A DNA stretch of 22,472 nucleotides, taken from NCBI GenBank assembly GCA_034186235.1, contig JAXGBA010000106.1, positions 1 to 22,472 on the forward strand, read 5' to 3'. Source of the stretch: CAKSKB01 sp034186235 (GTDB lineage Bacteria > Bacillota > Clostridia > HGM11514). Below the pieces are notes generated by a model that was not told the origin of the DNA, did not search any database, and worked only from the letters and a program-made list of their open reading frames with translations. Position numbers and translations under genes: made by a program. Shown here piece by piece: positions 7,327-15,775 of this stretch; the stretch's first letter is position 1, and each line of letters begins with the position of its first letter.

Positions 7327-8334
7327 TCAAACTCCCGACGAATTTCTTAATCTGAACACCTTTTTTGTGCGTTTAAGAGTCTTGCATGACCATACGCACA
7401 TGATAACCGAATAAATAATGCCGACAGCAGCCAGTGCCGCAAAGATAAAGAGATACGGCTCAACAAGGTCATAGATTTTAAATGCATCGTCATCAAGTAT
7501 GCATTTGAGAAGGTATCCCGAATTTATCGCAAAAAACACATTTGAAATCCCGGAAACAACCGCATATCCGATATAGAGCATCCACTGGGAGTAATCCTTT
7601 TTTATCATTTTCGCAGAGGCAAGTATAAGCAGCAGCAGCGAAAGAATTTTTGTTACAGAAAAGAGATAATCTTCTAAAATCATCTTGTTTGTAAAGAAAA
7701 CAAATGCGTACACAATCAGGAAAACAATTCCAAAAACAAACTGAAGCCAGTTAACCGTAATAAACCATTTTTCCGAGCGGCTGATGTTAAGCGGATCCTG
7801 CGCTGCCGAAAACGCAATGCAAAGAAAAGCCGAAATGAGCGCAAAAACAAGGCTTGCAACAATACCGACGCCGTATCCTCCGGTATAGCCGAGATACTGA
7901 ATCAAAGTTCCGGCAATCATAAGGGCAATCCAGATAACAAGGTAAATCAGTGAAAATACAAGCTGAATTATGCCGATTATACTGTAAATTGTATGTATGT
8001 TAAGATTTTTCTGCCAGAGAACCGCTATACACGCCGCCTGCGGAAGCACAAACAGCGCCGCAATATACGGGAACGCCCCGATATGCATTTTACCGACCGA
8101 TGCAAATCCGAACGATAGACCGAACACCGAAATTGAAGAATAACTGTCCTTAGCAATCCTAAAATACGGAAGAAATATGCTGAGAACAGATAGCGCCAAC
8201 AAAACAGTAAGAACTATTTTCTGAACAGTATATGTCGAAGCGCGCCTTACCTGTTTGTTAACCGGAGTTCCGCACTCGGGGCAGAACGCCGAAACGCCTT
8301 CAATAAGCGGACAACCGCATTTTTTACATTCCAT
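7327..8334 (-). CDS. Zinc-ribbon multi-pass membrane protein of unknown function
   Basis: 335 residues. The N-terminus carries a zinc ribbon with Cys pairs C3/C6 and C18/C21 (MECKKCGCP, then CPECGTP). A basic linker and about eight hydrophobic segments follow to near the C-terminus, which ends in a basic tail. I do not recognise a named family beyond this common zinc-ribbon plus membrane architecture. The ATG at 8334 has AGGAG 8 nt upstream. The in-frame TTG at 8352 precedes that site and is rejected. It is the first gene after the promoter at 8373-8401 and ends 4 nt before the MFS gene, so it is transcribed with the galactose genes. A role in transport, sensing or envelope maintenance is possible, but nothing in the sequence decides. 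Confidence 0.85.
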   Translation of the reverse strand: MECKKCGCPLIEGVSAFCPECGTPVNKQVRRASTYTVQKIVLTVLLALSVLSIFLPYFRIAKDSYSSISVFGLSFGFASVGKMHIGAFPYIAALFVLPQAACIAVLWQKNLNIHTIYSIIGIIQLVFSLIYLVIWIALMIAGTLIQYLGYTGGYGVGIVASLVFALISAFLCIAFSAAQDPLNISRSEKWFITVNWLQFVFGIVFLIVYAFVFFTNKMILEDYLFSVTKILSLLLLILASAKMIKKDYSQWMLYIGYAVVSGISNVFFAINSGYLLKCILDDDAFKIYDLVEPYLFIFAALAAVGIIYSVIMCVWSCKTLKRTKKVFRLRNSSGV

Positions 8335-8372
8335 CAGAATCTCTCCTAACAATTACACACAGATATATGGAT

Positions 8373-8401
8373 ATTATACCACGATATTGAATATTTTTCA
8401 A
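8373..8401 (-). promoter_or_regulatory. Sigma-A promoter of the galactose operon
   Basis: On the minus strand: -35 TTGAAA (8401-8396), a 17-bp spacer and a perfect -10 TATAAT (8378-8373). The start would be near 8366, about 32 nt before the first start codon. The direct repeat GATATT flanks the -10 region (8369-8374 and 8383-8388). No clear LacI-type palindrome is visible. Confidence 0.75.
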
Positions 8402-8410
8402 GTGTTTTAT

Positions 8411-8450
8411 TAAAAAAGAAGCCCGAAACCGTAAAATGTTCCGGACTTCT
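8411..8450 (-). terminator. Intrinsic terminator of the nagZ-HAD operon
   Basis: On the minus strand, a 13-bp stem with two G-U pairs (8450-8438 pairing with 8429-8417) and an 8-nt loop is followed by six T. It lies 9 nt after the stop of the HAD gene and just upstream of the next operon's -35 box. Confidence 0.85.
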
Positions 8451-8458
8451 CATAAAAT

Positions 8459-9307
8459 TTAGAGATTATATTCGGGAAGACCCGCGTCAAATTCATCAAT
8501 CATAGACTGTTCAAACACACCTGCAAAGCTGCCGTCTTTAAACTTATCCAGTCCTTCTGCGATGAATTTATCCCAGCAATCGTTCTCCTTTTTCGGAATA
8601 ATCGGGTAAAAATGCGCACCGACCGACCTTGCCGCCTCCAAATCTCCGAGAGCGTCACCGAGCATAAGGATTTTATCGGAAGCATAATTCCCGTAAGCCG
8701 CCGCCTTAAGCTGCTGCTTTTTGCTGCCTGCCTCCTGACCGCAAAGACAGGTGACGAATTTAAGTATTCCGCCCCTCTCCCAGTCAGTTTTAAGCCCCTC
8801 TGCGGAAGCCGATGAAACAATAACTATATCCGCAAATTCCGATGCTTTTTCAAGCGCTTTTGCAACAGACGGAAAAGGTTTTAAGCTTTCGGTCCCTTTT
8901 GAGAAAAGCTCGTCCGCACCACAGCTCCATTTAAGAACCTCCCTCAAAAGTGCGTCATCATGAGTTTTGATAAAATCAACAAGCGAAGCATTTGACATCT
9001 TGACTTTTGAATTGCAGAACTCATCAAAAGCGGTTAAATCTCTATCGAATATCCCTCGCTTTTTAAGCTCTTTAAAGAGAAGCAAAAGCCCGGGAAACCT
9101 ATTGATTCCCCTGAGTTTGGAGTAAAGATTTATAAATTCCTCAAGTTCGCAGATTTCCTGTTTTTTATCCTCCATACCCCATACTTCAAAAATCATCGGT
9201 ATGAAAGAATCGGTATGTTTAATCGTCATACTGTCAAAAGCCGTGCCATCGGAATCTATACCGATAAAAAACTCCTTCTGCGGCTTAAAATTACTCAGTT
9301 CAACCAT
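8459..9307 (-). CDS. HAD-superfamily hydrolase
   Basis: 282 residues, cytoplasmic. HAD motif I is GIDSDGT, with nucleophile D18 and acid/base D20. Motif II is the Ser/Thr in IVIVSSASAEG. A Lys in GSKKQQL fits motif III. Motif IV is GDALGDLEAA (D218, D222). The long helical cap between motifs I and II (about residues 25-130) places it with phosphatase-type HADs such as phosphoglycolate or sugar phosphatases. The substrate cannot be told. The start has AAAGG about 9 nt upstream. It follows nagZ after 46 nt that contain a hairpin, so its expression relative to nagZ may be set by readthrough. A link to amino-sugar recycling is only inference from position. Confidence 0.85.
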   Translation of the reverse strand: MVELSNFKPQKEFFIGIDSDGTAFDSMTIKHTDSFIPMIFEVWGMEDKKQEICELEEFINLYSKLRGINRFPGLLLLFKELKKRGIFDRDLTAFDEFCNSKVKMSNASLVDFIKTHDDALLREVLKWSCGADELFSKGTESLKPFPSVAKALEKASEFADIVIVSSASAEGLKTDWERGGILKFVTCLCGQEAGSKKQQLKAAAYGNYASDKILMLGDALGDLEAARSVGAHFYPIIPKKENDCWDKFIAEGLDKFKDGSFAGVFEQSMIDEFDAGLPEYNL

Positions 9308-9325
9308 AATAATTCCTTTCCGAAA

Positions 9326-9345
9326 AGAGCGCCCGAAGGCGCTCT
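9326..9345 (-). terminator. UUCG-capped hairpin between nagZ and the HAD gene
   Basis: On the minus strand, AGAGCGCC-TTCG-GGCGCTCT forms a perfect 8-bp stem with a very stable cUUCGg tetraloop. Four T follow, and the HAD ribosome site comes next. It is 8 nt after the nagZ stop and 18 nt before the HAD start codon. The short T-run suggests a partial terminator or an mRNA 3'-end stabiliser. Confidence 0.7.
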
Positions 9346-9353
9346 CCGCTTAT

Positions 9354-11051
9354 TTATTCACCGAAAACCGTATTTGCCACTTCTTTGCTGCTTTCCAACG
9401 ATGAGCTGTAGTCACAGATAACGGTATTGTATTCATCCTGAACCGTGAACGGATAAGGAGAATTTGTAATAACAATAATAGGCTTATTTGTTTTTTCGTG
9501 AAGTTCCTTAACGAAAGAGTTGCCGCTTTCGGGGCTTCTTCTGTCAAAATAGTTCGTGATTGCGATAACATCAGCTTCTTCAAGTCTTTCATAAACACGC
9601 TGACGGTCGTTATCACTGTACTTCATGGTTGTTTCAACGCAGTATACATTATCGGACTTCTTAAGCATTTCAAGCCACGGCGTAGCAGGATTCATCACCT
9701 GCGTGTTAACCCTTTCATGCAGCGGATTAACCTGATATACAAGCAGAAGCTTTTTATCCTTTGAAACCGGAAGAACACTGTTTCTGTCACGGATAACATT
9801 AATAGCGCGCTTTGCGGATTCAGCAGCGATTTCGGCAACTCTGGGGTCATTGATACCTTCGGAAGCCTTGGCTGTGTCGAGAATCTGAGGCTTATCGAAA
9901 AATCCGTAGTCATACTTAACGGAAAGCGTTCTTGTAACGGCATCGTCCAGTCTTTCAATGGAGATTGTGCCGTTTTTAACAGCTTCGACAACACCCGGAA
10001 TAACATCGTCGATAAGTCCGCCTTCGTCACGAAGCAGAACAAGGTCGCAGCCGGCGTTTATTGCCATAGCGCATGCGTCCTTAACTTCAAACTTGGAGAT
10101 AATACCGCCCATTGTGATTTCGTCGGTTGTAACAACGCCTTCAAATCCAAGCTCACCCTTAAGAATATCGGTGATTATATGCTTGGAAAGCGTAGCCGGC
10201 AGACCCGAATCGTCAAATGCCGGATAAGCGGTATGCGCCGTCATAATAGCCGGAAGACCCGCTTCAATCATAGCCTTATAAGGCTTTAAGTGCTCTCTTA
10301 ATACGCTCTCGGGTTCATCAATAACCGGAAGGCCGTGATGCGCATCCGCAGCAGACGGACCTCTGCCCGGGAAATGCTTGCCGGTTGCGATTATGCCGGC
10401 TTCCTTAAAGCCTTTAAGCGCTTCAACCGCGTATTCGATAACCTCTTCCGGTGTTTCGGCGTAGCTTCTTGCACCGATTTCGGGATTGAGAGGATTGGTG
10501 TTGACATCCAAAACCGGAGAGTGTATCCAGGAAAAGCCGAGAGGTGCAAGCTGACGGCCTACCGCCCATGCAACATCGTGAGCCATTTTGGGGTCGCCGC
10601 TGTGAGCAAGCCCCATGCAGCTCGGGAAGAATTTAACTCCGCCCCTGTAATAATCGGCGGAAACATCGCCTTCAAAATCGAAAGTAAAGTGAAGCGGTAT
10701 TCCGAGTTCCCTGTCGAGAGCCGCCTGTTTAAGTGTATTTATGTATTCGCAGAATTCCTCGTTTGTGAAATGCGGAACCGGAATATCCGGAAGAAAATCC
10801 TTTATCGTACCTTTAAAAGGCCTTTGAAGCCTGCTTGCATAATCGGTATTCGTGCCGTTGGGGTCATGCTTTACCGTTCTTATTCTCCACATAAGCCCCG
10901 CTCTTATGCCGGCAGGATTATATTTTTTTATTCTCCTGATAATTTCAGGCGTCACAATCGAGCCTACATAACCGATAACAAAACACTGCCCTACTTTTTG
11001 TTCAACGGTCATTTTTGACACAAGGTTTTTCACAAATTCTTTTTTGTTCAT
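9354..11051 (-). CDS. nagZ: Glycoside hydrolase family 3 beta-N-acetylhexosaminidase (NagZ-like)
   Basis: 565 residues. Removes terminal beta-linked N-acetylglucosamine, classically from muropeptides during cell-wall recycling. The N-terminal (beta/alpha)8 domain carries the NagZ-type catalytic motif KHFPGRG (225-231) with the Asp/His pair in DAHHG (D236, H238). The nucleophile Asp is in VVTTDEITMGG (D310). After about residue 400 a second alpha/beta domain follows (KKLLLVYQVNPL to the end), as in two-domain Gram-positive NagZ. No signal peptide is visible, so a cytoplasmic location is likely. The ATG has AGGAGA 9 nt upstream. It is first in its operon, with a consensus promoter at 11102-11130 and a small hairpin in the leader. 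Several GH3 enzymes of this type act on other hexosaminides, so the exact substrate is open. Confidence 0.9.
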   Translation of the reverse strand: MNKKEFVKNLVSKMTVEQKVGQCFVIGYVGSIVTPEIIRRIKKYNPAGIRAGLMWRIRTVKHDPNGTNTDYASRLQRPFKGTIKDFLPDIPVPHFTNEEFCEYINTLKQAALDRELGIPLHFTFDFEGDVSADYYRGGVKFFPSCMGLAHSGDPKMAHDVAWAVGRQLAPLGFSWIHSPVLDVNTNPLNPEIGARSYAETPEEVIEYAVEALKGFKEAGIIATGKHFPGRGPSAADAHHGLPVIDEPESVLREHLKPYKAMIEAGLPAIMTAHTAYPAFDDSGLPATLSKHIITDILKGELGFEGVVTTDEITMGGIISKFEVKDACAMAINAGCDLVLLRDEGGLIDDVIPGVVEAVKNGTISIERLDDAVTRTLSVKYDYGFFDKPQILDTAKASEGINDPRVAEIAAESAKRAINVIRDRNSVLPVSKDKKLLLVYQVNPLHERVNTQVMNPATPWLEMLKKSDNVYCVETTMKYSDNDRQRVYERLEEADVIAITNYFDRRSPESGNSFVKELHEKTNKPIIVITNSPYPFTVQDEYNTVICDYSSSLESSKEVANTVFGE

Positions 11052-11069
11052 CTTAAAGTTTCTCCTTTA

Positions 11070-11085
11070 TTGCGGCACACCGCAA
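11070..11085 (-). other. Small hairpin in the nagZ leader
   Basis: TTGCGG-CACA-CCGCAA, a 6-bp perfect stem with a 4-nt loop, lies between the predicted start near 11095 and the ribosome binding site of nagZ. It does not overlap the AGGAGA. It may protect the 5' end of the mRNA or be a chance structure. Confidence 0.5.
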
Positions 11086-11101
11086 ATATAATCTTCGTAA
11101 T

Positions 11102-11130
11102 ATTATACCATATTTCTTTTTAAAATGCAA
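11102..11130 (-). promoter_or_regulatory. Sigma-A promoter of nagZ
   Basis: On the minus strand: -35 TTGCAT (11130-11125), a 17-bp spacer and a perfect -10 TATAAT (11107-11102). The predicted start is near 11095. It diverges from the recJ promoter. Confidence 0.8.
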
Positions 11131-11199
11131 GTAGAAAAGACAATATTTGTTTCTGTTTGTTTCAATCGTCAAAAATAATCAAAAAACGCATTTAAAAGG

Positions 11200-11228
11200 T
11201 TGAAAAAAAGGTTATAATATGTTATAAT
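11200..11228 (+). promoter_or_regulatory. Sigma-A promoter of the recJ-relA operon
   Basis: -35 TTGAAA (11200-11205), a 17-bp spacer and -10 TATAAT (11223-11228). A second TATAAT lies 10 bp upstream at 11213-11218, because GTTATAATAT is duplicated in tandem (11211-11230). Only the downstream copy is correctly spaced from this -35. The start would be near 11235. Confidence 0.8.
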
Positions 11229-11263
11229 ATATAATTATATATTAATCGGAAGGTTAACACTAT

Positions 11264-12955
11264 ATGAAAAAATGGATTTACAAAGATACAAGTGAAAGCA
11301 AGGCTGTTAAATTTGCCGAGGAAAATAATATAGGCAGAATTTTTTCGTACCTTCTTCTTAACAGAAAAATCGACACTTATGAAAAAATCAGGAAATTCGT
11401 GTATACAGGGATAGATTCGCTCTCCGACCCTTTTGAAATTCCAGGAATCTGCGCTGCTGTAGATAGGATAAATGCCGCCGCAAAAAGCGGAGAGAAGGTA
11501 ACGGTTTACGGCGACTATGATGTTGACGGAATAACATCTTCAACCCTTCTCAAAGATGCGCTTTCCCTTATCGGCATAAATGCCGGAGTGTATATTCCAG
11601 ACAGGCTTAAAGAGGGCTACGGCTTAAACAATGCGGCTATAGATAAAATCAGGGAGAGCGGCACAAAACTGATTGTCACGGTAGATACCGGGATAACGGC
11701 GGTGGCGGAGGTTGAATACGGCTTGGCTTGCGGCATTGATTTTGTTATAACGGATCATCATGAACCGCTTGAAAATATTCCAAAAGCGGCGGCGGTTGCC
11801 GACCCCAAGCTTGATGAGGCTTCCCCGTGCGCCGGCCTTGCGGGAGTAGGCGTTGCATTCAAACTCGCCTGTGCGCTGCTTCGCGATAAATATGAACTTA
11901 AAACGATTGTTTCAAGATATATTGACCTTGTAAGCCTGGGCACGATTTCGGATATTGTGCCGCTCACCGGCGAAAATAGGTTTTATGCAAAATACGGGCT
12001 TAAATACTTCAAGCAAACGAAAAACCCGGGGCTTCGCGCACTTATCCGCCACGCCGGATATTCGGAACGCACCATTGACGAAACCGCAATCGGCTTCGGA
12101 ATAGGGCCGAGGATAAATGCGGCGGGGCGGCTCGGGAAAGCCGAATATGCACTCAAACTTCTTAATACCAAATCCGATGAAGAAGCGGACAGACTTGCAA
12201 AATATCTTTGCGAAATAAACGATTCCAGAAAGGCTATCGAGCAGGGAATTTTCGAGAGCGCCGTTTCAATGATTGAGCAATCGGGCGATCTTGGAGAAGA
12301 TAGAATTATAGTTGCCGCAAAGGAAGGCTGGCACGAGGGCGTTTTGGGCATAGTTGCCTCAAAGCTTCTCGAGCGGTTCGGGAAACCCGTTATACTTATG
12401 AGCATTGATGAAAACGGAATCGCTCACGGCTCGGCAAGGAGTGTTCCGGCGCTGAATATTTTTACGGTTCTCGAAAACTGCGCACAGTATACAGAGCGTT
12501 TCGGCGGACACAGCATGGCGGCAGGTCTTACAATAAAACAGGAAAATATTGTACCGTTCAGAACTGCGGCAAACAAATTTGCCTCCGTTATGGTTTCTGA
12601 AGACGAGCTTATGCCGACGCTCGAAATCGATTACGAAGCGGAGCCGTCTGAAATAACATTGGAACTTGCAAAAAAACTATCGTTCTTTGAACCGTTCGGA
12701 GCGGAAAACCCCTGCCCTGTTTTTGCCATGAGAGATTTGACGGTTAACACCGCAGCCATCACCCGTGACGGAAAGCACCTAAGGCTCAGATGCGAATGTA
12801 TGGGAATGTACTTTTACTGCATAGCATTTAATATGGGCGGGCTTGACATAAGGCTGGGCGATAATATTGACATTGCCTTTAATCTAAAGATAAACGACTA
12901 CAACGGCGATTATAACTTTATAATCAAAGATATAATAATCAACAGAGGGGTATAA
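11264..12955 (+). CDS. recJ: Single-stranded-DNA-specific exonuclease RecJ
   Basis: 5'-3' exonuclease on single-stranded DNA in recombinational and base-excision repair. 563 residues, the compact RecJ size. DHH-family motifs appear in order: VYGDYDVDG (DYDVDG 84-89), VTVDTG (D141), ITDHHEP (DHH 164-166) and GPRINAAGR (281-289). The DHHA1 part follows with EGWHEGVLGIVASKL (354-368) and GGHSMAAGL (414-422), then an OB-like C-terminal domain. The start ATG has GGAAGG 10 nt upstream. It is the first gene after the promoter at 11200-11228. Its stop TAA is directly followed by the ATG of relA. Confidence 0.96.
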   Translation: MKKWIYKDTSESKAVKFAEENNIGRIFSYLLLNRKIDTYEKIRKFVYTGIDSLSDPFEIPGICAAVDRINAAAKSGEKVTVYGDYDVDGITSSTLLKDALSLIGINAGVYIPDRLKEGYGLNNAAIDKIRESGTKLIVTVDTGITAVAEVEYGLACGIDFVITDHHEPLENIPKAAAVADPKLDEASPCAGLAGVGVAFKLACALLRDKYELKTIVSRYIDLVSLGTISDIVPLTGENRFYAKYGLKYFKQTKNPGLRALIRHAGYSERTIDETAIGFGIGPRINAAGRLGKAEYALKLLNTKSDEEADRLAKYLCEINDSRKAIEQGIFESAVSMIEQSGDLGEDRIIVAAKEGWHEGVLGIVASKLLERFGKPVILMSIDENGIAHGSARSVPALNIFTVLENCAQYTERFGGHSMAAGLTIKQENIVPFRTAANKFASVMVSEDELMPTLEIDYEAEPSEITLELAKKLSFFEPFGAENPCPVFAMRDLTVNTAAITRDGKHLRLRCECMGMYFYCIAFNMGGLDIRLGDNIDIAFNLKINDYNGDYNFIIKDIIINRGV

Positions 12956-15160
12956 ATGGATAACGCAGATACACTGACAATCGAAAAGCTTAAAGAACAA
13001 ATAAAAGGCTATAATGCGCAGGCTGATCTTGACGCAATAGACAGGGCATATAAGTTTGCAAGCGAGGCTCACGGGCAGCAGAAAAGGCTTTCAGGAGAGC
13101 CGTATATAATTCATCCGCTTGCGGTTGCCGAAATCCTTGCCGAAATGGAAATGGATAACGACACCATAATTGCGGCGCTTCTGCATGATGTTGTGGAGGA
13201 TACCGGGTATACGACGGAAGATGTCGCTTCGAGATTCGGCAAACCCGTTGCGGAACTTGTGGACGGCGTAACAAAGCTCGGTAAAATTCCGTATTCTTCA
13301 AAAGAGGAACAGCAGGTTGAAAACCTCCGCAAAATGTTCATGGCGATGGCGAAAGATATCCGCGTTATACTGATAAAACTTGCAGACCGCCTGCATAACA
13401 TGAGAACCATGAAATATCAGCCCGTGGAAAAACAGCGGCAGAAATCGCTTGAAACCATGGAAATATACGCTCCGCTCGCCCACCGCCTCGGTATTTCAAA
13501 AATCAAGTGGGAACTTGAAGATTTGTCGCTGCGGTATCTTGACAGCGTGGCATATCATGACCTGGTGTCCAAAATAAGCCATAAGCGCGCCGAACGCGAG
13601 GAATATGTCGAAGAAATCAAGAAAACGCTGAGCGCTAAAATCAATGAATCGGGCCTTAACTTCTATATTGAAGGGAGAGTAAAGCATTTTTACAGTATAT
13701 ATAAAAAGATGTATTCCCAGAACAAAACCCTCGACGAAATATATGACCTTTTCGCCGTAAGGGTCATAGTTGATACGGTGGCGGACTGTTATAATGTTCT
13801 CGGCATAGTGCACGACCTTTATAAGCCCATGCCCGGGAGGTTCAAGGACTATATAGCAATGCCTAAACCGAATATGTATCAGTCACTTCATACAACCGTT
13901 ATAGGCAAGAGCGGTCAGCCGTTTGAGATTCAGATAAGAACCTGGGAAATGCACAGAACATCGGAATACGGCGTCGCCGCTCACTGGAAATATAAAGAGG
14001 GCAAATCGGCAATAACCGATTTTGACGAAAAGATGAGCTGGATTCGCCAGCTTATGGAAATACAAAGGGATATGGTCGATGCGGAAGATTTTATGCAGTC
14101 GCTTAAAATCGACCTTTTCTCGGACGAGGTATTCGTGTTCACCCCGAAAGGCGATGTTATAAACCTTCCTTCGGGTTCAACGCCGATAGACTTTGCGTTT
14201 GCGATTCATTCGGCAGTAGGCTGCAAAATGCTCGGGGCAAAGGTGAACGGCAAAATCGTTCCTCTCGAATACAAGCTTGAAAACGGAGATATCTGCGACA
14301 TAATCACATCGTCTGGAAGCACAGGTCCGAGCCGCGACTGGCTCAAAATCGTCAAGACCTCCCAGGCAAGGAACAAAATCAATCAGTGGTTCAAAAAACA
14401 GAACCGCGACGAAAATGTTCAGCGAGGAAAAGAAGCCCTTGACAAAGAAATAAAAAAAGCCGATTTGGCTCCTGAAAAAGCACTTTCTCATGAACTGATT
14501 GATGGACTTCTTAAAAAATACAGCTTCAAATCGCTCGATGACCTTTACGCAAGCATAGGCTACGGCGGAATTACGCTTTCCAGAGTTATCGCAAAAATCA
14601 AGGATCAGTATCATAAACATTTCTCCGATACAAGCCGAGAGGTCGATATTGATTCCGTCCTGACGCACTCTAATAAAAATACTCCTTCAAACGGCGTAAT
14701 AGTAAAGGATATCGATAACTGCCTCGTGCGATTTGCAAGGTGCTGCAATCCGATTCCGGGAGATGACATTATAGGATATATAACCCGCGGAAGGGGTGTT
14801 TCGGTGCACAGAACCGACTGCCCAAACATACTTGCGGCAAAAAGCAATACTACAGAGTTTGCACGGCTTATAGACGCCTACTGGGCAAACGACGACGCAA
14901 ACAAAAAGGACAGATATATTGCCGGAATTATTTATACAGCTTATGATAATTCCTCGATACTGAGTTCGATTGCCGGTATTCTGTCGGAATACAATCTTTC
15001 GACAAGGACCTTCAATGCGAGGGTCACCTCGAACGGAATGGCGGTAGTGGAACTTGAAATCGAAATTGCAAACAAGCAGCAGCTTGACAACCTGATAACA
15101 AAACTTAAGACAATAAAAGATACGGTTGATGTAAAGCGTGCGTCAACCAAAAAGATTTAA
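12956..15160 (+). CDS. relA: Bifunctional (p)ppGpp synthetase/hydrolase (Rel/SpoT family)
   Basis: Long RSH enzyme (734 residues) that makes and degrades the stringent-response alarmone (p)ppGpp. The HD hydrolase domain is intact: H53, the H77-D78 pair in LLHDVVEDT, and D144 in LADRLHNMRT. The synthetase domain has YNVLGIVHDLYKPMPGRFKDYIA with RFKD at 295-298, the motif of bifunctional enzymes rather than the EFDD of synthetase-only RelA, and then MYQSLHTTV. TGS follows at about 388-450, a Cys-containing zinc-finger-like region (ARCCNPIPGDDIIGY, C596-C597) and a C-terminal ACT domain at about 655-730. The ATG abuts the recJ stop with zero spacing, and the ribosome site AGAGGGG lies inside recJ 5 nt upstream. 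Both activities are predicted functional. Confidence 0.96.
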   Translation: MDNADTLTIEKLKEQIKGYNAQADLDAIDRAYKFASEAHGQQKRLSGEPYIIHPLAVAEILAEMEMDNDTIIAALLHDVVEDTGYTTEDVASRFGKPVAELVDGVTKLGKIPYSSKEEQQVENLRKMFMAMAKDIRVILIKLADRLHNMRTMKYQPVEKQRQKSLETMEIYAPLAHRLGISKIKWELEDLSLRYLDSVAYHDLVSKISHKRAEREEYVEEIKKTLSAKINESGLNFYIEGRVKHFYSIYKKMYSQNKTLDEIYDLFAVRVIVDTVADCYNVLGIVHDLYKPMPGRFKDYIAMPKPNMYQSLHTTVIGKSGQPFEIQIRTWEMHRTSEYGVAAHWKYKEGKSAITDFDEKMSWIRQLMEIQRDMVDAEDFMQSLKIDLFSDEVFVFTPKGDVINLPSGSTPIDFAFAIHSAVGCKMLGAKVNGKIVPLEYKLENGDICDIITSSGSTGPSRDWLKIVKTSQARNKINQWFKKQNRDENVQRGKEALDKEIKKADLAPEKALSHELIDGLLKKYSFKSLDDLYASIGYGGITLSRVIAKIKDQYHKHFSDTSREVDIDSVLTHSNKNTPSNGVIVKDIDNCLVRFARCCNPIPGDDIIGYITRGRGVSVHRTDCPNILAAKSNTTEFARLIDAYWANDDANKKDRYIAGIIYTAYDNSSILSSIAGILSEYNLSTRTFNARVTSNGMAVVELEIEIANKQQLDNLITKLKTIKDTVDVKRASTKKI

Positions 15161-15172
15161 GGAGCAATTGCA

Positions 15173-15775
15173 ATGGATATAAAAAAAGTAACCGTAGGGC
15201 CGCTCGGCACCAACTGCTATATCGTGTCATCAAACGGCGAAGGAATAATAATCGACCCGGGCGATGTGGCGAAAAAGATTATTGAAAATATCGGCGGACT
15301 TAAGATAAAATATGTTGTTCTTACGCATAATCATTTTGACCATGTAGGCGCTGTTGATAAGGTCTGCGAAAAAACGGGCGCAAAGCTTATGTTGCATAAG
15401 GCCGATGTGGAGCTTTACAATAATGTTCCCGAAATGTTTCACTTTTCGACAAAACCCGAAAAGCGCATAGATATTGATCTTTCGGACGGTGATGAGATAA
15501 AATTCGGGGCAGAATGTCTTAAGGTTATGCATACCCCCGGGCACACCGAAGGCGGAATTACGCTCGCGGGAGGCGGTGCGGCATTTTGCGGCGATACGGT
15601 ATTTTATGAAAGCGTCGGGCGTTCGGATTTCCCGGGAGGGGATTTTTCAAAGCTTCTGAAATCCCTCGAGAAAATTCTTGAGCTTCCCGAAGATACCGTC
15701 CTCTACCCCGGTCACGGCGAAGCAACAACGGTCGGGCATGAAAAAACACACAATCCTTACGCAGGAATGATTTAA
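15173..15775 (+). CDS. MBL-fold metallo-hydrolase (glyoxalase II-like)
   Basis: 200-residue metallo-beta-lactamase-fold hydrolase. The metal-binding motif THNHFDH is at 51-57 (H52, H54, D56, H57). Further ligands are H124 in HTPGHTEGG, D141 in CGDTVF and H181 in YPGHGE. The segment GRSDFPGGD is typical of the small YcbL/YqgX-type subgroup related to glyoxalase II, whose substrates are mostly not known. The start has AAGGAG 8 nt upstream and lies 12 nt after relA. Association with relA upstream and hemZ downstream is a recurrent clostridial arrangement, as I recall it. Its TAA is followed at once by the ATG of hemZ. Confidence 0.9.
   Translation: MDIKKVTVGPLGTNCYIVSSNGEGIIIDPGDVAKKIIENIGGLKIKYVVLTHNHFDHVGAVDKVCEKTGAKLMLHKADVELYNNVPEMFHFSTKPEKRIDIDLSDGDEIKFGAECLKVMHTPGHTEGGITLAGGGAAFCGDTVFYESVGRSDFPGGDFSKLLKSLEKILELPEDTVLYPGHGEATTVGHEKTHNPYAGMI

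Noticed and set aside
10335..11018. 227-codon open frame opposite nagZ
   Set aside because: Antisense to conserved nagZ, with no promoter or ribosome site of its own.
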